Of a DNA stretch of 64,000 nucleotides, positions 25,206 to 33,840 are shown one piece after another. Under the pieces are notes generated by a model. The model was given only the letters and a program-made list of their open reading frames with translations, was not told the DNA's origin and ran no database searches. Within the stretch, counting starts at the first letter, position 1. Each line of letters starts with the position of its first letter. The translations under genes and the position numbers were made by a program. The DNA is from Catellatospora sp. IY07-71 (GTDB taxonomy: Bacteria; Actinomycetota; Actinomycetes; Mycobacteriales; Micromonosporaceae). The DNA lies in assembly GCF_018326265.1 (NCBI RefSeq), contig NZ_AP023360.1:5489501-5553500 (forward strand), given 5' to 3'.

Positions 25206-25252
25206 GACGAACCACGATACGACGGTCAGGCGACCCCGCACCGGGCCGAGGG

Positions 25253-25843
25253 TCAGCGCGGCGCGGCGCTCAGGCCCTCACGCGGCAGGACCGTCAGCAC
25301 GCGCACGATGTGGTCGCGGAACTCCGTCATGTAGCCGGCGAGGAACGCCTTCGTGGACTCGTCGGCGACCTGGCCGTCGCCCGGGAACAGCGTGTCGTTG
25401 AACTGGATGTACGCCTCCGGCGCGGTCATCTGCCGGGCGTTGCAGAAGCTGAGCACGCCGCGCAGCGCCTGCTGGGCGAGCGCGGTGCCGATCTGGCCGA
25501 TGGAGGCGCCGATCACCGCCGCGGGGATGTGGTCGAACGCGTTCTGCCCCCACGGCCGCGACGCCCAGTCGATGGCGTTCTTCAGCGCGCCGGGGATCGA
25601 CCGGTTGTACTCCGGCGTGACGAACAGGATCGCCTGAGAGCGGTGGATCGCGTCCTTGAGCGCGACCGCCTCCGGCGGGTAGTCCGCGTCGTAGTCCGGG
25701 CTGTACAGGGGCAGGTTCCCGATCGGGATCTCGGCGAACTCCAGCTCCTCGGGCGCGAGCCGGATCAGCGCCTCGGCGAGTGCCCGGTTGACGGACGTCG
25801 ACGAAAGACTGCCGACGAAGTATCCGACCTTGTAAGTGGTCAT
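25253..25843 (-). CDS. NADPH-dependent FMN reductase (flavodoxin-like)
   Basis: 196-residue flavoprotein. The phosphate-binding loop VGSLSSTSVNRAL (about 9-21) and the TPEYNRSIPGALKNAIDW motif (about 74-91) are typical of the NADPH-dependent FMN reductase/quinone reductase family. It would reduce FMN or quinones in the cytoplasm, for redox balance or to supply reduced flavin. Start at ATG 25843 with AGGAAGG upstream. The divergent mycoredoxin gene at 25991 also points to redox defence. Confidence 0.9.
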   Translation of the reverse strand: MTTYKVGYFVGSLSSTSVNRALAEALIRLAPEELEFAEIPIGNLPLYSPDYDADYPPEAVALKDAIHRSQAILFVTPEYNRSIPGALKNAIDWASRPWGQNAFDHIPAAVIGASIGQIGTALAQQALRGVLSFCNARQMTAPEAYIQFNDTLFPGDGQVADESTKAFLAGYMTEFRDHIVRVLTVLPREGLSAAPR

Positions 25844-25990
25844 GGTGCTGCCCTTCCTGGCGGCTTCTCCTCCGTCTGCATGCTTCCTCCTCCGGTGCCC
25901 GCTGTACGCCGGTTCGCGCGGTTCCGCGCAGGGCTTAGGACGGCGGCGACCGGGGCCGGTGTCCGGCGGCGCGCTTGGTAGCGTCGCGCC

Positions 25991-26422
25991 ATGGCACGCC
26001 GATGGCTGTTCCCCGCACTGCTCGCGGCCAGTGGCGCCGCGATCGCCTTTCACCAGGCCGGCACCGGCTCGCCGGTCGCCGCGGTCGTGCTCGCGCTGCT
26101 CTTCGCCGTGCTGGCGGTGCTGCTGTCGCCGTTGGCCTTCCCCGCGTCACTGGCCGCGGCCGAGGCGCAGCGGCGCAGTGCCGCCGACGGCGCCCCCGTC
26201 ATCTACTGGCGGCCCGGCTGTCAGTACTGCATGCGCCTGCGCCTGCGGCTCGGCACCGCCGCCCGCCGGGCGCACTGGGTGGACATCTGGCGCGACCCGG
26301 ACGGCGCCGCGGCGGTGCGCGCGATCACCGGCGGCGACGAGACGGTGCCGACCGTGGTGCTCGGCGGCGAGCCGCACGTCAACCCCGATCCCGGCTGGCT
26401 GCGCGGGCAGCTCGCCCGCTAG
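25991..26422 (+). CDS. Membrane-anchored mycoredoxin/glutaredoxin-like protein
   Basis: 143-residue protein: two hydrophobic helices (about 5-22 and 28-55), then a thioredoxin-fold domain (about 65-143) with active-site CQYC at about 78-81 and cis-Pro motif TVPTVVLGG near 117-125. This fits actinobacterial mycoredoxins, which use mycothiol to reduce mixed disulfides. ATG 25991 follows TAGCGT by six bases, so it is likely leaderless. Confidence 0.87.
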   Translation: MARRWLFPALLAASGAAIAFHQAGTGSPVAAVVLALLFAVLAVLLSPLAFPASLAAAEAQRRSAADGAPVIYWRPGCQYCMRLRLRLGTAARRAHWVDIWRDPDGAAAVRAITGGDETVPTVVLGGEPHVNPDPGWLRGQLAR

Positions 26423-26463
26423 CTCTCACCCGCTGTGGCGCTGTCTCGGGCCCACGTCCCTCG

Positions 26464-26495
26464 ATATACTCTCAGGGTATATACGCGGCGTATAC
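26464..26495. promoter_or_regulatory. Overlapping TATAC/GTATA palindromes, candidate PadR operator and promoter
   Basis: ATATAC (26464-26469) pairs with GTATAT (26477-26482), and TATACGC (26480-26486) pairs perfectly with GCGTATA (26488-26494). TATACT at 26491-26496 can serve as -10 for the PadR gene. Very AT-rich for this genome. Confidence 0.6.
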
Positions 26496-26516
26496 TCGCG
26501 GGGTAGGGTTCCGGGC

Positions 26517-27041
26517 ATGAGTGTTCCCCTCACCCTCCTCGGACTGCTGGAACGCAAGCCCGGCCACGGGTACGACCTCAAGCGCGACTACGACACGTTC
26601 TTCAGCCGCGGCAAGCCGCTGCCCTTCGGGCAGGTGTACGCCACGCTCGGCCGGCTCGCTCGCGACGGCAAGGTCGTGATCGGCGACGTGGAGCCCGGCG
26701 TCGGCCCGGACCGCAAGCGCTACGTCATCACCGACGCGGGCGCCACCGAGGTCGACACGTGGCTCACCGAGCCGGTGGAGGCCGAACCCCACCTGCAGGC
26801 GGTGCTGTTCACCAAGGTCGTCCTCGCCCTGATGCTGGACCGTCCCGCGGAGGAGTACCTGGACACGCAGCGGGGCGTACACCTGCGGCGGATGAAGGAG
26901 CTCACCGAGCTCAAGCGGACCGGCACCCTGGTCGACGCGATGCTGGCCGACCACGGCCTGTTCCACCTGGAAGCCGATCTGCACTGGATCGACGTCACCG
27001 TCGCCCGCCTCGACGCGCTGCGCCAGGTGGTGCGGGCATGA
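26517..27041 (+). CDS. PadR-family regulator
   Basis: 174-residue repressor: winged helix with LLGLLERKPGHGYDLKRDYD and GQVYATLGRLARDGKV, then a helical dimerisation C-terminus. It is the first gene of a three-gene operon: its stop overlaps the ATPase start by four bases (ATGA), and the ATPase overlaps the permease likewise. It most likely represses the operon through the TATAC palindromes and is released by an exported toxic ligand. Confidence 0.9.
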   Translation: MSVPLTLLGLLERKPGHGYDLKRDYDTFFSRGKPLPFGQVYATLGRLARDGKVVIGDVEPGVGPDRKRYVITDAGATEVDTWLTEPVEAEPHLQAVLFTKVVLALMLDRPAEEYLDTQRGVHLRRMKELTELKRTGTLVDAMLADHGLFHLEADLHWIDVTVARLDALRQVVRA

Positions 27042-27709
27042 CGCTGCTCGAAGCACGAGACGTGGCCCTGTCCTTCGGCCAGACCCCGGCGCTGCGCGGC
27101 GCGACGCTGTCGGCGCAGCCGGGCGAGATCGTCGCCATCATGGGGCCCAGCGGCTCCGGCAAGTCGACCCTGCTGCACTGCCTGGCCGGGATCCTGGTGC
27201 CCGACCAGGGCGAGATCCGGTTCGACGGGCAGCGGGTCGACACCATGAACGAGAGCCGGCGCAGCCTGCTGCGCCGGGACCGGTTCGGGTTCGTGTTCCA
27301 GTTCGGCCAGCTCGTGCCCGAGCTGACCGCCGAGGAGAACGTCGCGCTGCCGCTGCTGCTCGGCGGCGTACGCCGGCCGGCCGCGCTGCGGCGGGCCCGG
27401 CCGTGGTTCGAGCGGCTCGGCCTGGCCGGGCTGGAGCGGCGGCGCTCCGGCGAGCTGTCCGGCGGGCAGGCGCAGCGGGTGGCCCTGGCCCGGGGGCTGG
27501 TGGCCGAGCCGGGCGTGCTGTTCGCCGACGAGCCCACCGGCGCGCTCGACACGCTGACCGGCGAGCAGGTCATGGACCTGCTGGTGTCCTCCGCCCGGGA
27601 GCAGGGCACGACCGTCGTCGTGGTCACCCACGAGGCGCGCGTCGCGGCGTACGCGGACCGGCAGGTCGTCGTCCGCGACGGTAAGGTGAACGCGCTGGTG
27701 ACCGCATGA
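27038..27709 (+). CDS. ABC transporter ATPase, MacB/LolD type
   Basis: 223-residue ATPase. Walker A GPSGSGKST (about 36-44), Q-loop VFQFGQLVPELTAEENV, signature LSGGQAQRVALARGL, Walker B VLFADEPTGALD, and H-loop VTHEA. Sequence type pairs with FtsX-like permeases in antimicrobial peptide or lipid efflux. Translationally coupled to the genes on both sides. Confidence 0.92.
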   Translation: MTLLEARDVALSFGQTPALRGATLSAQPGEIVAIMGPSGSGKSTLLHCLAGILVPDQGEIRFDGQRVDTMNESRRSLLRRDRFGFVFQFGQLVPELTAEENVALPLLLGGVRRPAALRRARPWFERLGLAGLERRRSGELSGGQAQRVALARGLVAEPGVLFADEPTGALDTLTGEQVMDLLVSSAREQGTTVVVVTHEARVAAYADRQVVVRDGKVNALVTA

Positions 27710-29889
27710 TCCGGTTCGGGATACGGATGTCGCTGGCGGGCGGCCGGGAGGCCGCGACCCGGCTCGCCGTCATCGCCGCCGCGGTGGCACTCGGCGTCGG
27801 CATGCTGCTGGCGTCCGTGGCGGGCATGAACGCCGTCGGCGCGCAGAACCAGCGCTACGCCTGGCTCAACAGCGCGATCGCGCCGCAGTCGGCCGAGCAC
27901 GATGCGATGTGGTGGACGGTCCGCGAGGACTACTTCCACGCCCGGTCCATCGGCCGGGTCGAGGTCGCCGCGCTGGGCCCGGCGGCTCCGGTCCCGCCGG
28001 GCCTGCCGCGGCTGCCCGCGGCGGGGGAGTACTACGCCTCCCCGGCCCTGGTGGACCTGCTCGCCAGCACGCCCCCCGCGGAGCTGCGCGACCGTTTCCC
28101 GGGCCGGCAGGTGGGCGTCATCGCCGACGAGGGACTGCCGTCGCCGGACTCGCTGCTCATCGTCATCGGACGGACCCCGGCCGAGGTGGAGCAGCTCGGC
28201 GGCAGGCAGATCACGCAGATCATGGCCGCCGAGTCGGCCGGCTGCGACGGCTGCTTCATCGGGCTCAACGGCGACGCGATGACGCTGGTGCTGTCCGTGG
28301 TGGCGGCCGCGCTGCTGTTCCCGGTGCTCATCTTCATCGCCACCGCGACCCGGCTCGCGACGACCCGCCGCGAGAAGCGCTTCGCCGCGATGCGGCTGAT
28401 CGGGGCCACCCCGCGGCAGATCTCGGTCATCGCGGCGGTGGAGTCCACGCTCGCGGCGGCCGTCGGCACCCTCGCCGGGTTCGGGGTGTTCCTGGGGATG
28501 CGGCCGGTGCTCGCCGCGATCCCGTTCACCGGTGAGCCGTTCTTCGCCGCCGACCTGTCCCTCGACCCGGTTGACGTGCTCCTGGTGGCGTTGGGAATCC
28601 CGCTCGGCGCGGTGGTGGCCGCGCTGCTGGCGCTGCGAAGGGTGCGGATCTCGCCGTTGGGCGTCAGCCGCCGGGTCACGCCCCGCCCGCCCCGGGCCTG
28701 GCGGCTCATCCCGCTGGTGGGCGGGGTGCTGGAGCTGGCGTGGTTCATCGGCCGCCGGCCGGACGGCACCGACGCGCAGCTGACCGCGTACCTGTCCGGG
28801 TTCGTGCTGATCCTCATCGGGCTGGTGCTGGCCGGGCCGTGGCTGACGATGGCGGGCGCCCGATTGCTGGCCGGGCGGGCGAGCCGGCCCGCCGCGCTCA
28901 TCGCCGGGCGACGGCTGTCGGACGACCCGCGCGCCGGATTCCGGTCGGTCAGCGGGCTGATCGTCGCGCTGTTCGTGACCAGCGTCGCGACCGGCACGAT
29001 CACCACCTTCGTGGCCAACCGGGGCGAGCCGCGCACCGACTCTGTCGCCGCGACGAGCCTGTCGAAGACGTTCTGGCAGGAAGACGGCGCGGGACCGGCC
29101 CTGAGCCAGATCCCGGCCGGGCTGGCGGCGATCCCCGGCGTGCGCAGCGTGACCCTGGTCCGCGTCAACCCCGACCCGGACGGGTGGCACGGCGTCGTCA
29201 CCTGCGCCGAGCTGGCCCACCTGGCCCGCTTCGGCACCTGCCCGGCCGGGGCGCAGACCGCGGCCGTGGCCAGTGACCTGCTCGGCGTGCGCGACCTGAC
29301 CAAGGACGAGCATGTGTGGTCGGCCGCGACCGCGACCCCGGCGGTGGTCGAGGCCCAGCCGATCCTGTCCGTGGTCGTCGACACCACCAGCCAGTCCGCG
29401 TTCGAGCGGGCCCGCACGATGCTGGAACTCGCGTTCCCGATCGGGCGGTTCCCGGCCGGCGTGGCGGAGTGGGAGTCGAACAACGCCCGGCAGCTGGTCC
29501 AGTTCCAGCAGCTGGCAAACGTGATCATGCTGGCCAGCCTGCCGGTCGCCGGATGCAGCCTCGCCGTCAGCATCGCCGGTGGGCTCAGCGACCGCAGGCG
29601 GCCGTTCAGCATGCTGCGCCTGACCGGGGTGCAGCTGAACACGCTGCGCGGGGTCGTCGCGCTGGAGAGCGTGGTGCCGCTGGCTGCCGCGTCGGTGGTC
29701 GCGATCGGCATGGGCCTGCTCGCCTCGCACCTGTTCCTGCAGGCGCAGCTCGGTTACGAGCTGCTGGCGCCGGGACCGTCCTTCTACCTCATGGTCGGCG
29801 GGGGTCTGGCCGTGTCACTGGCCATCATCGCCTCGACGCTGCCGCTGCTGCGGCGGATCACCGGCCCGGAGGTGGCCCGCAACGAGTGA
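27706..29889 (+). CDS. FtsX-like ABC permease
   Basis: 727-residue permease. TM1 near 15-40, a large extracytoplasmic region (about 45-195) with CDGC, an FtsX core at about 200-310 including RREKRFAAMRLIGATPRQI, further TM segments around 335-390, a second extracytoplasmic region (about 440-600), and a C-terminal FtsX core with RRPFSMLRLTGV (about 605-715). This is the two-core layout of MacB-like/BceB-like exporters of Gram-positive bacteria. Works with the ATPase upstream; probably exports or senses an amphipathic antibiotic. Confidence 0.9.
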   Translation: MIRFGIRMSLAGGREAATRLAVIAAAVALGVGMLLASVAGMNAVGAQNQRYAWLNSAIAPQSAEHDAMWWTVREDYFHARSIGRVEVAALGPAAPVPPGLPRLPAAGEYYASPALVDLLASTPPAELRDRFPGRQVGVIADEGLPSPDSLLIVIGRTPAEVEQLGGRQITQIMAAESAGCDGCFIGLNGDAMTLVLSVVAAALLFPVLIFIATATRLATTRREKRFAAMRLIGATPRQISVIAAVESTLAAAVGTLAGFGVFLGMRPVLAAIPFTGEPFFAADLSLDPVDVLLVALGIPLGAVVAALLALRRVRISPLGVSRRVTPRPPRAWRLIPLVGGVLELAWFIGRRPDGTDAQLTAYLSGFVLILIGLVLAGPWLTMAGARLLAGRASRPAALIAGRRLSDDPRAGFRSVSGLIVALFVTSVATGTITTFVANRGEPRTDSVAATSLSKTFWQEDGAGPALSQIPAGLAAIPGVRSVTLVRVNPDPDGWHGVVTCAELAHLARFGTCPAGAQTAAVASDLLGVRDLTKDEHVWSAATATPAVVEAQPILSVVVDTTSQSAFERARTMLELAFPIGRFPAGVAEWESNNARQLVQFQQLANVIMLASLPVAGCSLAVSIAGGLSDRRRPFSMLRLTGVQLNTLRGVVALESVVPLAAASVVAIGMGLLASHLFLQAQLGYELLAPGPSFYLMVGGGLAVSLAIIASTLPLLRRITGPEVARNE

Positions 29890-29902
29890 GATGGGCACAC
29901 GG

Positions 29903-29939
29903 AAAGGGGCCGGACCCGCATAAGCGGATCCGGCCCCTT
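29903..29939. terminator. Bidirectional hairpin terminator
   Basis: Long stem AAGGGGCCGGA (29903-29913) / TCCGGCCCCTT (29929-29939), with further pairing of CCCGC/GCGG inside, between the convergent permease and siderophore-binding genes. The A-rich left and T-rich right ends suit termination both ways. Confidence 0.8.
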
Positions 29940-29948
29940 CGCCTGCGA

Positions 29949-30887
29949 TCAGCCCAGGTACTTGGCCAGGTCGTCGAGGATCTTGTTGGCGGCGGTGACG
30001 CCGATGCCGGTCATCCAGGTCTCGTCGGCGACGACCTGCGACTTGCCGGCCTTGACCGCGCTCAGCCCCGCCCACAGCGGACCGGCGGTGATCTTCTGCT
30101 GCTCGGCGGCGGCCTTCTCGCCGTACGCGGCGACGAACACGAAGTCGCCGTCCACCTCGGTGACGCGCTCGGCGCTGACCTTGTCGAAGCGCTTGTCGTC
30201 CTTGTCGGCCAGCAGCTGCCGCTCGGGGCGGCCGAGGCCCGCGTCGCCGAGCACGATGCCCGAGAACGACTCCGGGCCGTAGACGCGGATGTGGTCGGGC
30301 ATGAACCGCACGATCGAGATCTTCAGCGCGGCGGCGTTCGGGATGGCCGCGCCGACCTCGTCCGCCCGCTTCTCGTACGCGGCGAGCAGGTCCTTGGCCT
30401 GCTGCTCCCTGCCCAGCGCCTTGCCGTCGAGGAGGAAGTTCTCCTTCCAGGTCTTGCCGACGTTCTCGGTGAACACGGTCGGCGCGATCTTCGCCAGCTC
30501 GGTGTAGAACTTCTCCTGCCGGAACTTGCTGCCCAGGATGAGGTCGGGCTTGAGCCCGGCGATCGCCTCCAGGTCCGGCTCGGTGAGCACGCCGACCTCG
30601 GTGATGCCGTCGGTCGCACCGGCGCCGAAGTAGGTCGGCCAGCCGGTCAGCTCACCGGCGCGGGCCGCGCCCACCGGCTTGACGCCCAGCGTCAGCGCGG
30701 TGTCGACCTTGTCGGTGTCCAGCACGACCACGCGCTGCGGGGCGGCCGGGACCTTGGTGGTGCCCATCGCGTGGACGATCTCGACGGTGGCCGCGGTGTC
30801 CTTGCCGCCGCCGTCGGCGGTGTTGCCGCAGCCGGTCAGGGCCAGCCCGGCCGCGATCGCGGCCGTGAGCAGAAGACGCCTCTGCAC
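29949..30887 (-). CDS. Iron-siderophore ABC transporter substrate-binding lipoprotein
   Basis: 312-residue FecB/FepB-type binding protein. Signal peptide ends LTGC with the lipidated Cys at about 20. The fold has the rigid-helix class III layout, with PQRVVVLDTDKVDTALTLG near 55-73 and the LKPDLILGSKF segment. It captures ferric siderophore outside the cell and delivers it to the two permeases encoded upstream. GTG 30887 with AAAGGAAG upstream. Last gene of the operon under the iron box at 33718. Confidence 0.9.
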   Translation of the reverse strand: MQRRLLLTAAIAAGLALTGCGNTADGGGKDTAATVEIVHAMGTTKVPAAPQRVVVLDTDKVDTALTLGVKPVGAARAGELTGWPTYFGAGATDGITEVGVLTEPDLEAIAGLKPDLILGSKFRQEKFYTELAKIAPTVFTENVGKTWKENFLLDGKALGREQQAKDLLAAYEKRADEVGAAIPNAAALKISIVRFMPDHIRVYGPESFSGIVLGDAGLGRPERQLLADKDDKRFDKVSAERVTEVDGDFVFVAAYGEKAAAEQQKITAGPLWAGLSAVKAGKSQVVADETWMTGIGVTAANKILDDLAKYLG

Positions 30888-30914
30888 AGCGTCACTTCCT
30901 TTCGGGGTGGTTGT

Positions 30915-31685
30915 TCAGGGTCGGGGGATGACCAGCGGCGCGCCGGTCAGCGGGCACGCGACGACGGCGCAGGCCAGGTCGAACACGTCGGTCATCAGCT
31001 GCTCGGTGACGACCTCGTGCGGTGCGCCGGTGGCCACGATGCGGCCGTGCTTCATCGCGATCACGTGGTCGGCGTGCCGGGCCGCCTGGTTCAGCTCGTG
31101 CAGCACCGCGACGACGGTGCGCCCGCCGTCGCGCAGCCGCTCCAGCAGCCGCAGCACCTCCACCTGGTGGGCCAGGTCGAGGAAGGTGGTGGGCTCGTCG
31201 AGCAGCAGCGCCTCGGTCTGCTGCGCCAGCGCCATCGCGATCCACACCCGCTGCCGCTGCCCGCCGGACAGCGCCTCCACGGGCCGACCGGCCAGCGAGG
31301 CGATGTCGGCGTCGGCGAGCGCGGCCGCGACCGCTGCCTGGTCGCCGGGGCTCCACTGCTGCCACCAGCGCTGGTGCGGCTGGCGGCCGCGGGCGACCAG
31401 GTCGGCGACGGTGACGCCCTCGGGCACCAGGGGCGACTGCGGCAGCACGCCGAGCCGCTGGGCGACCTCCCGCGGGGGCAGGTCGTGCAGCACCGCGCCG
31501 TCGAGCAGCACGCTGCCGCCGCGCGGTTTCAAAAGCCGGCCGAGGGTACGCAGCAGCGTCGACTTGCCGCAGGCGTTCGGCCCGATGATGACGGTGAACC
31601 GGCCGGGCGGGACGGTGACCGACAGCCCGTCCAGGACGGTCCGCTCCTCGTAACCGGCGACCAGGTCGCGCCCTTCGAGCCTCAT
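30915..31685 (-). CDS. Iron-siderophore ABC transporter ATPase
   Basis: 256-residue FepC-type ATPase. Walker A GPNACGKST (about 35-43; Ala replaces the usual Gly in this subfamily), signature LSGGQRQRVWIAMALAQ, Walker B LLLDEPTTFLD, H-loop VLHELNQA. The AHQVEVLRLL stretch is typical of FecCDE systems. ATG overlaps the permease stop by four bases. Confidence 0.93.
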   Translation of the reverse strand: MRLEGRDLVAGYEERTVLDGLSVTVPPGRFTVIIGPNACGKSTLLRTLGRLLKPRGGSVLLDGAVLHDLPPREVAQRLGVLPQSPLVPEGVTVADLVARGRQPHQRWWQQWSPGDQAAVAAALADADIASLAGRPVEALSGGQRQRVWIAMALAQQTEALLLDEPTTFLDLAHQVEVLRLLERLRDGGRTVVAVLHELNQAARHADHVIAMKHGRIVATGAPHEVVTEQLMTDVFDLACAVVACPLTGAPLVIPRP

Positions 31686-32686
31686 CGACGCCTCCGGATG
31701 AGCAGGTAGACCAGGTAGGGGCCGCCGATGCCGGTGGTGAGCACGCCCACGGGCAGCTGCGTCGGGGCCAGCAGCATCCGGGCGGCCAGGTCGGCCAGCA
31801 CCACCAGCACCGCCCCGGCCAGCGCGGAGGCGACCAGGGGCGGCCGCTCGGCACCGGTCAGCCGCCGGGCCACCTGCGGGGCGACCAGCGCCACGAAGTC
31901 GACGGCGCCGACCTGGGCGGTGGCCGCCGCGGCGAGCACCACGCCCAGCGCACCGGCGCCGAGCCGGCGGGCGGCGGGGCGTACGCCCAGGGCGCGGGCG
32001 GTGTCGTCGTCCAGGGCGCTGGTGCGCAGCGCGCGGGCCGCCCACAGCAGCGCGGGCAGGGCCAGCAGCAGCACCAGGCCGATCGCCCCGGCCTCCTCGT
32101 AGCCGCGGCCGTTGAGGGAGCCGATGAGCCAGATCTGCGCGCGCAGCGCGTCGATGGTCTCCGCCGAGCTCATCACGACCTCGATGCCGGCCCGCAGCGC
32201 GAACGCGACGGCGACCCCGGCCAGCACGAACCGGTGCGCGGCGAAGCCGGTGCGCGCCCCGAACGCGAACACCGCCACCGCGGCGAGCAGGCCACCTGCC
32301 ATGGCACTGGGCGCGACCAGCTCGTACGCCAGGCCGGAGGTCAGCGCGACCGTCGCGGCCAGCCCGGCGCCCTGGGTGACGCCGATGACGTCGGGGCTGG
32401 ACAGCGGGTTGCGGGCGACGGACTGGATGAGCGCGCCGCCGAGGCCGAACGCGACCCCGCACACCGCGCCGAGCACCACCCGGGGGAAGCGCAGCTCGCG
32501 CACGATCACGTCGTGCTCGGTGCCGCCGGTCAGCAGCGCGCGGACGACCTCCAGCGGAGGGACGGTGCGGGTGCCGATGCCTGCGGCCGCCACCACCGCC
32601 GCGATCAGGAGGGCGGCCAGGCCGGTGGTGACCAGCAGGGTGCGCCGGTGCAGCAGGAAGCTCGCCGGGCCGATTCTGACGATCAT
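31682..32686 (-). CDS. FecCD-family iron-siderophore permease (second subunit)
   Basis: 334-residue permease of the BtuC/FecCD fold with about ten TM helices. Conserved RVVLGAVCGVAFGLGGALIQ and NPLSSPDVIGVTQGAG near 70-108, and GAVDFVALVAPQVAR near 260-274. Forms a heterodimer with the product of the upstream gene; overlaps both neighbours by four bases. Confidence 0.93.
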   Translation of the reverse strand: MIVRIGPASFLLHRRTLLVTTGLAALLIAAVVAAAGIGTRTVPPLEVVRALLTGGTEHDVIVRELRFPRVVLGAVCGVAFGLGGALIQSVARNPLSSPDVIGVTQGAGLAATVALTSGLAYELVAPSAMAGGLLAAVAVFAFGARTGFAAHRFVLAGVAVAFALRAGIEVVMSSAETIDALRAQIWLIGSLNGRGYEEAGAIGLVLLLALPALLWAARALRTSALDDDTARALGVRPAARRLGAGALGVVLAAAATAQVGAVDFVALVAPQVARRLTGAERPPLVASALAGAVLVVLADLAARMLLAPTQLPVGVLTTGIGGPYLVYLLIRRRR

Positions 32687-33684
32687 GCGGTCACCGTCCG
32701 GGCCCGGCGGACCAGCCAGAGCAGCACCGGCGCGCCGACCAGCGCGGTGACGACGCCCGCGGCGACCTCACCGGGTGGGCTGATCACCCGGCCGAGCACG
32801 TCGGCGAGCAGCAGCAGCGCCGCGCCCAGCAGCGCGGACAGCGGCAGCACCCAGCGGTGGGCGGCGCCGACCAGCGCCCGCGCCGCGTGCGGCACGGCCA
32901 GGCCGACGAACGCGATCGGCCCGGCCAGCGCGACCGCGGCGCTGGTGAGCACGATCGCGGAGACGGCGGCGAGCAGGCGTACCCGCTGGATGCGGTGGCC
33001 GAGGCCGCGGGCGGCGTCGTCGCCGAGCGCCAGCGCGTCCAGGCCGCGGGCCGTCACCACGGCCAGCACCAGCCCGATCGCCAGGAACGGGGCCATCTGC
33101 GCGGCCATGGCCGGGGTGCGCCCGGCGATCGAGCCGACGACCCAGAAGCGGTACTGCTCGAACGTGGCGGCGTCGATGCTGAGGATGCCGTAGATGACTG
33201 CGCCGAGCCCGGCGTCGATCGCGGCCCCGGACAGCGCCAGGCTGACCGGTCCGGATCCGTCCCGGGTGCGCGCGGCGACCAGGAACACCAGCGCCCCGGC
33301 GAGCGCGGCCCCGGTCAGGCCGAACCAGATCCAGCCGGCCAGGCTCGCCACGCCGAAGAACGCGATGGCCGCCACCACGCCCGTCGCGGCGCCCGCCGAG
33401 ATGCCCAGCACCCGGGCCTCGGCCAGCGGATTGCGGGTCAGCGCCTGCATGAGCACGCCCGCGACGGCGAGCGCGGCCCCGACTTCGAGCCCGACGAGGG
33501 TACGCGGCACCCGCAGCTCACGCACGATCAGCGCCGCCTCGCCGGCCGACGGGTGCACCAGCGCGTCGAGCGCCTCGCCGAGCGGGATCGGGCGGCTGCC
33601 GATGGTGAGGCTCGCGGCGACGGCGGCCAGCAGCACCAGCAAGCCCAGCAGGAGGCATCCGCCCCGCTTCGCCGCACCGCGCAT
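32683..33684 (-). CDS. FecCD-family iron-siderophore permease (first subunit)
   Basis: 333-residue permease, first gene of the uptake operon. Conserved ELRVPRTLVGLEVGAALAVAG, NPLAEARVLGISAGAA and LAGPIAFVGLAVPHAAR. ATG 33684 is preceded by TAGGGAG. The iron box lies 34-52 bp upstream, so this four-gene operon should be derepressed by iron starvation. Confidence 0.93.
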   Translation of the reverse strand: MRGAAKRGGCLLLGLLVLLAAVAASLTIGSRPIPLGEALDALVHPSAGEAALIVRELRVPRTLVGLEVGAALAVAGVLMQALTRNPLAEARVLGISAGAATGVVAAIAFFGVASLAGWIWFGLTGAALAGALVFLVAARTRDGSGPVSLALSGAAIDAGLGAVIYGILSIDAATFEQYRFWVVGSIAGRTPAMAAQMAPFLAIGLVLAVVTARGLDALALGDDAARGLGHRIQRVRLLAAVSAIVLTSAAVALAGPIAFVGLAVPHAARALVGAAHRWVLPLSALLGAALLLLADVLGRVISPPGEVAAGVVTALVGAPVLLWLVRRARTVTA

Positions 33685-33717
33685 GGCCGCTCCCTAGATC
33701 ACCGACGATCCGCGAGC

Positions 33718-33736
33718 TTAGGTAAGGCAGCCCTTA
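33718..33736. promoter_or_regulatory. Iron box (DmdR/IdeR-type operator)
   Basis: TTAGGTAAGGCAGCCCTTA matches the 19-bp DmdR/IdeR consensus (TTAGGTTAGGCTCACCTAA, as I recall it) at 14 of 19 positions. It lies between the siderophore operon and the divergent LuxR gene. On the operon strand the AT-rich TTACCTAAGCT within and beside it may be the -10. Confidence 0.8.
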
Positions 33737-33840
33737 GATGTCGACCCGGGGTGATGCACGCCTCAGCCGCGATCGGGCAGGTCCGCCGGGGTGCACCGGG
33801 TTGCCGGGGCCTTGGCGGGCAGCCCATAGAATCGGCGATC

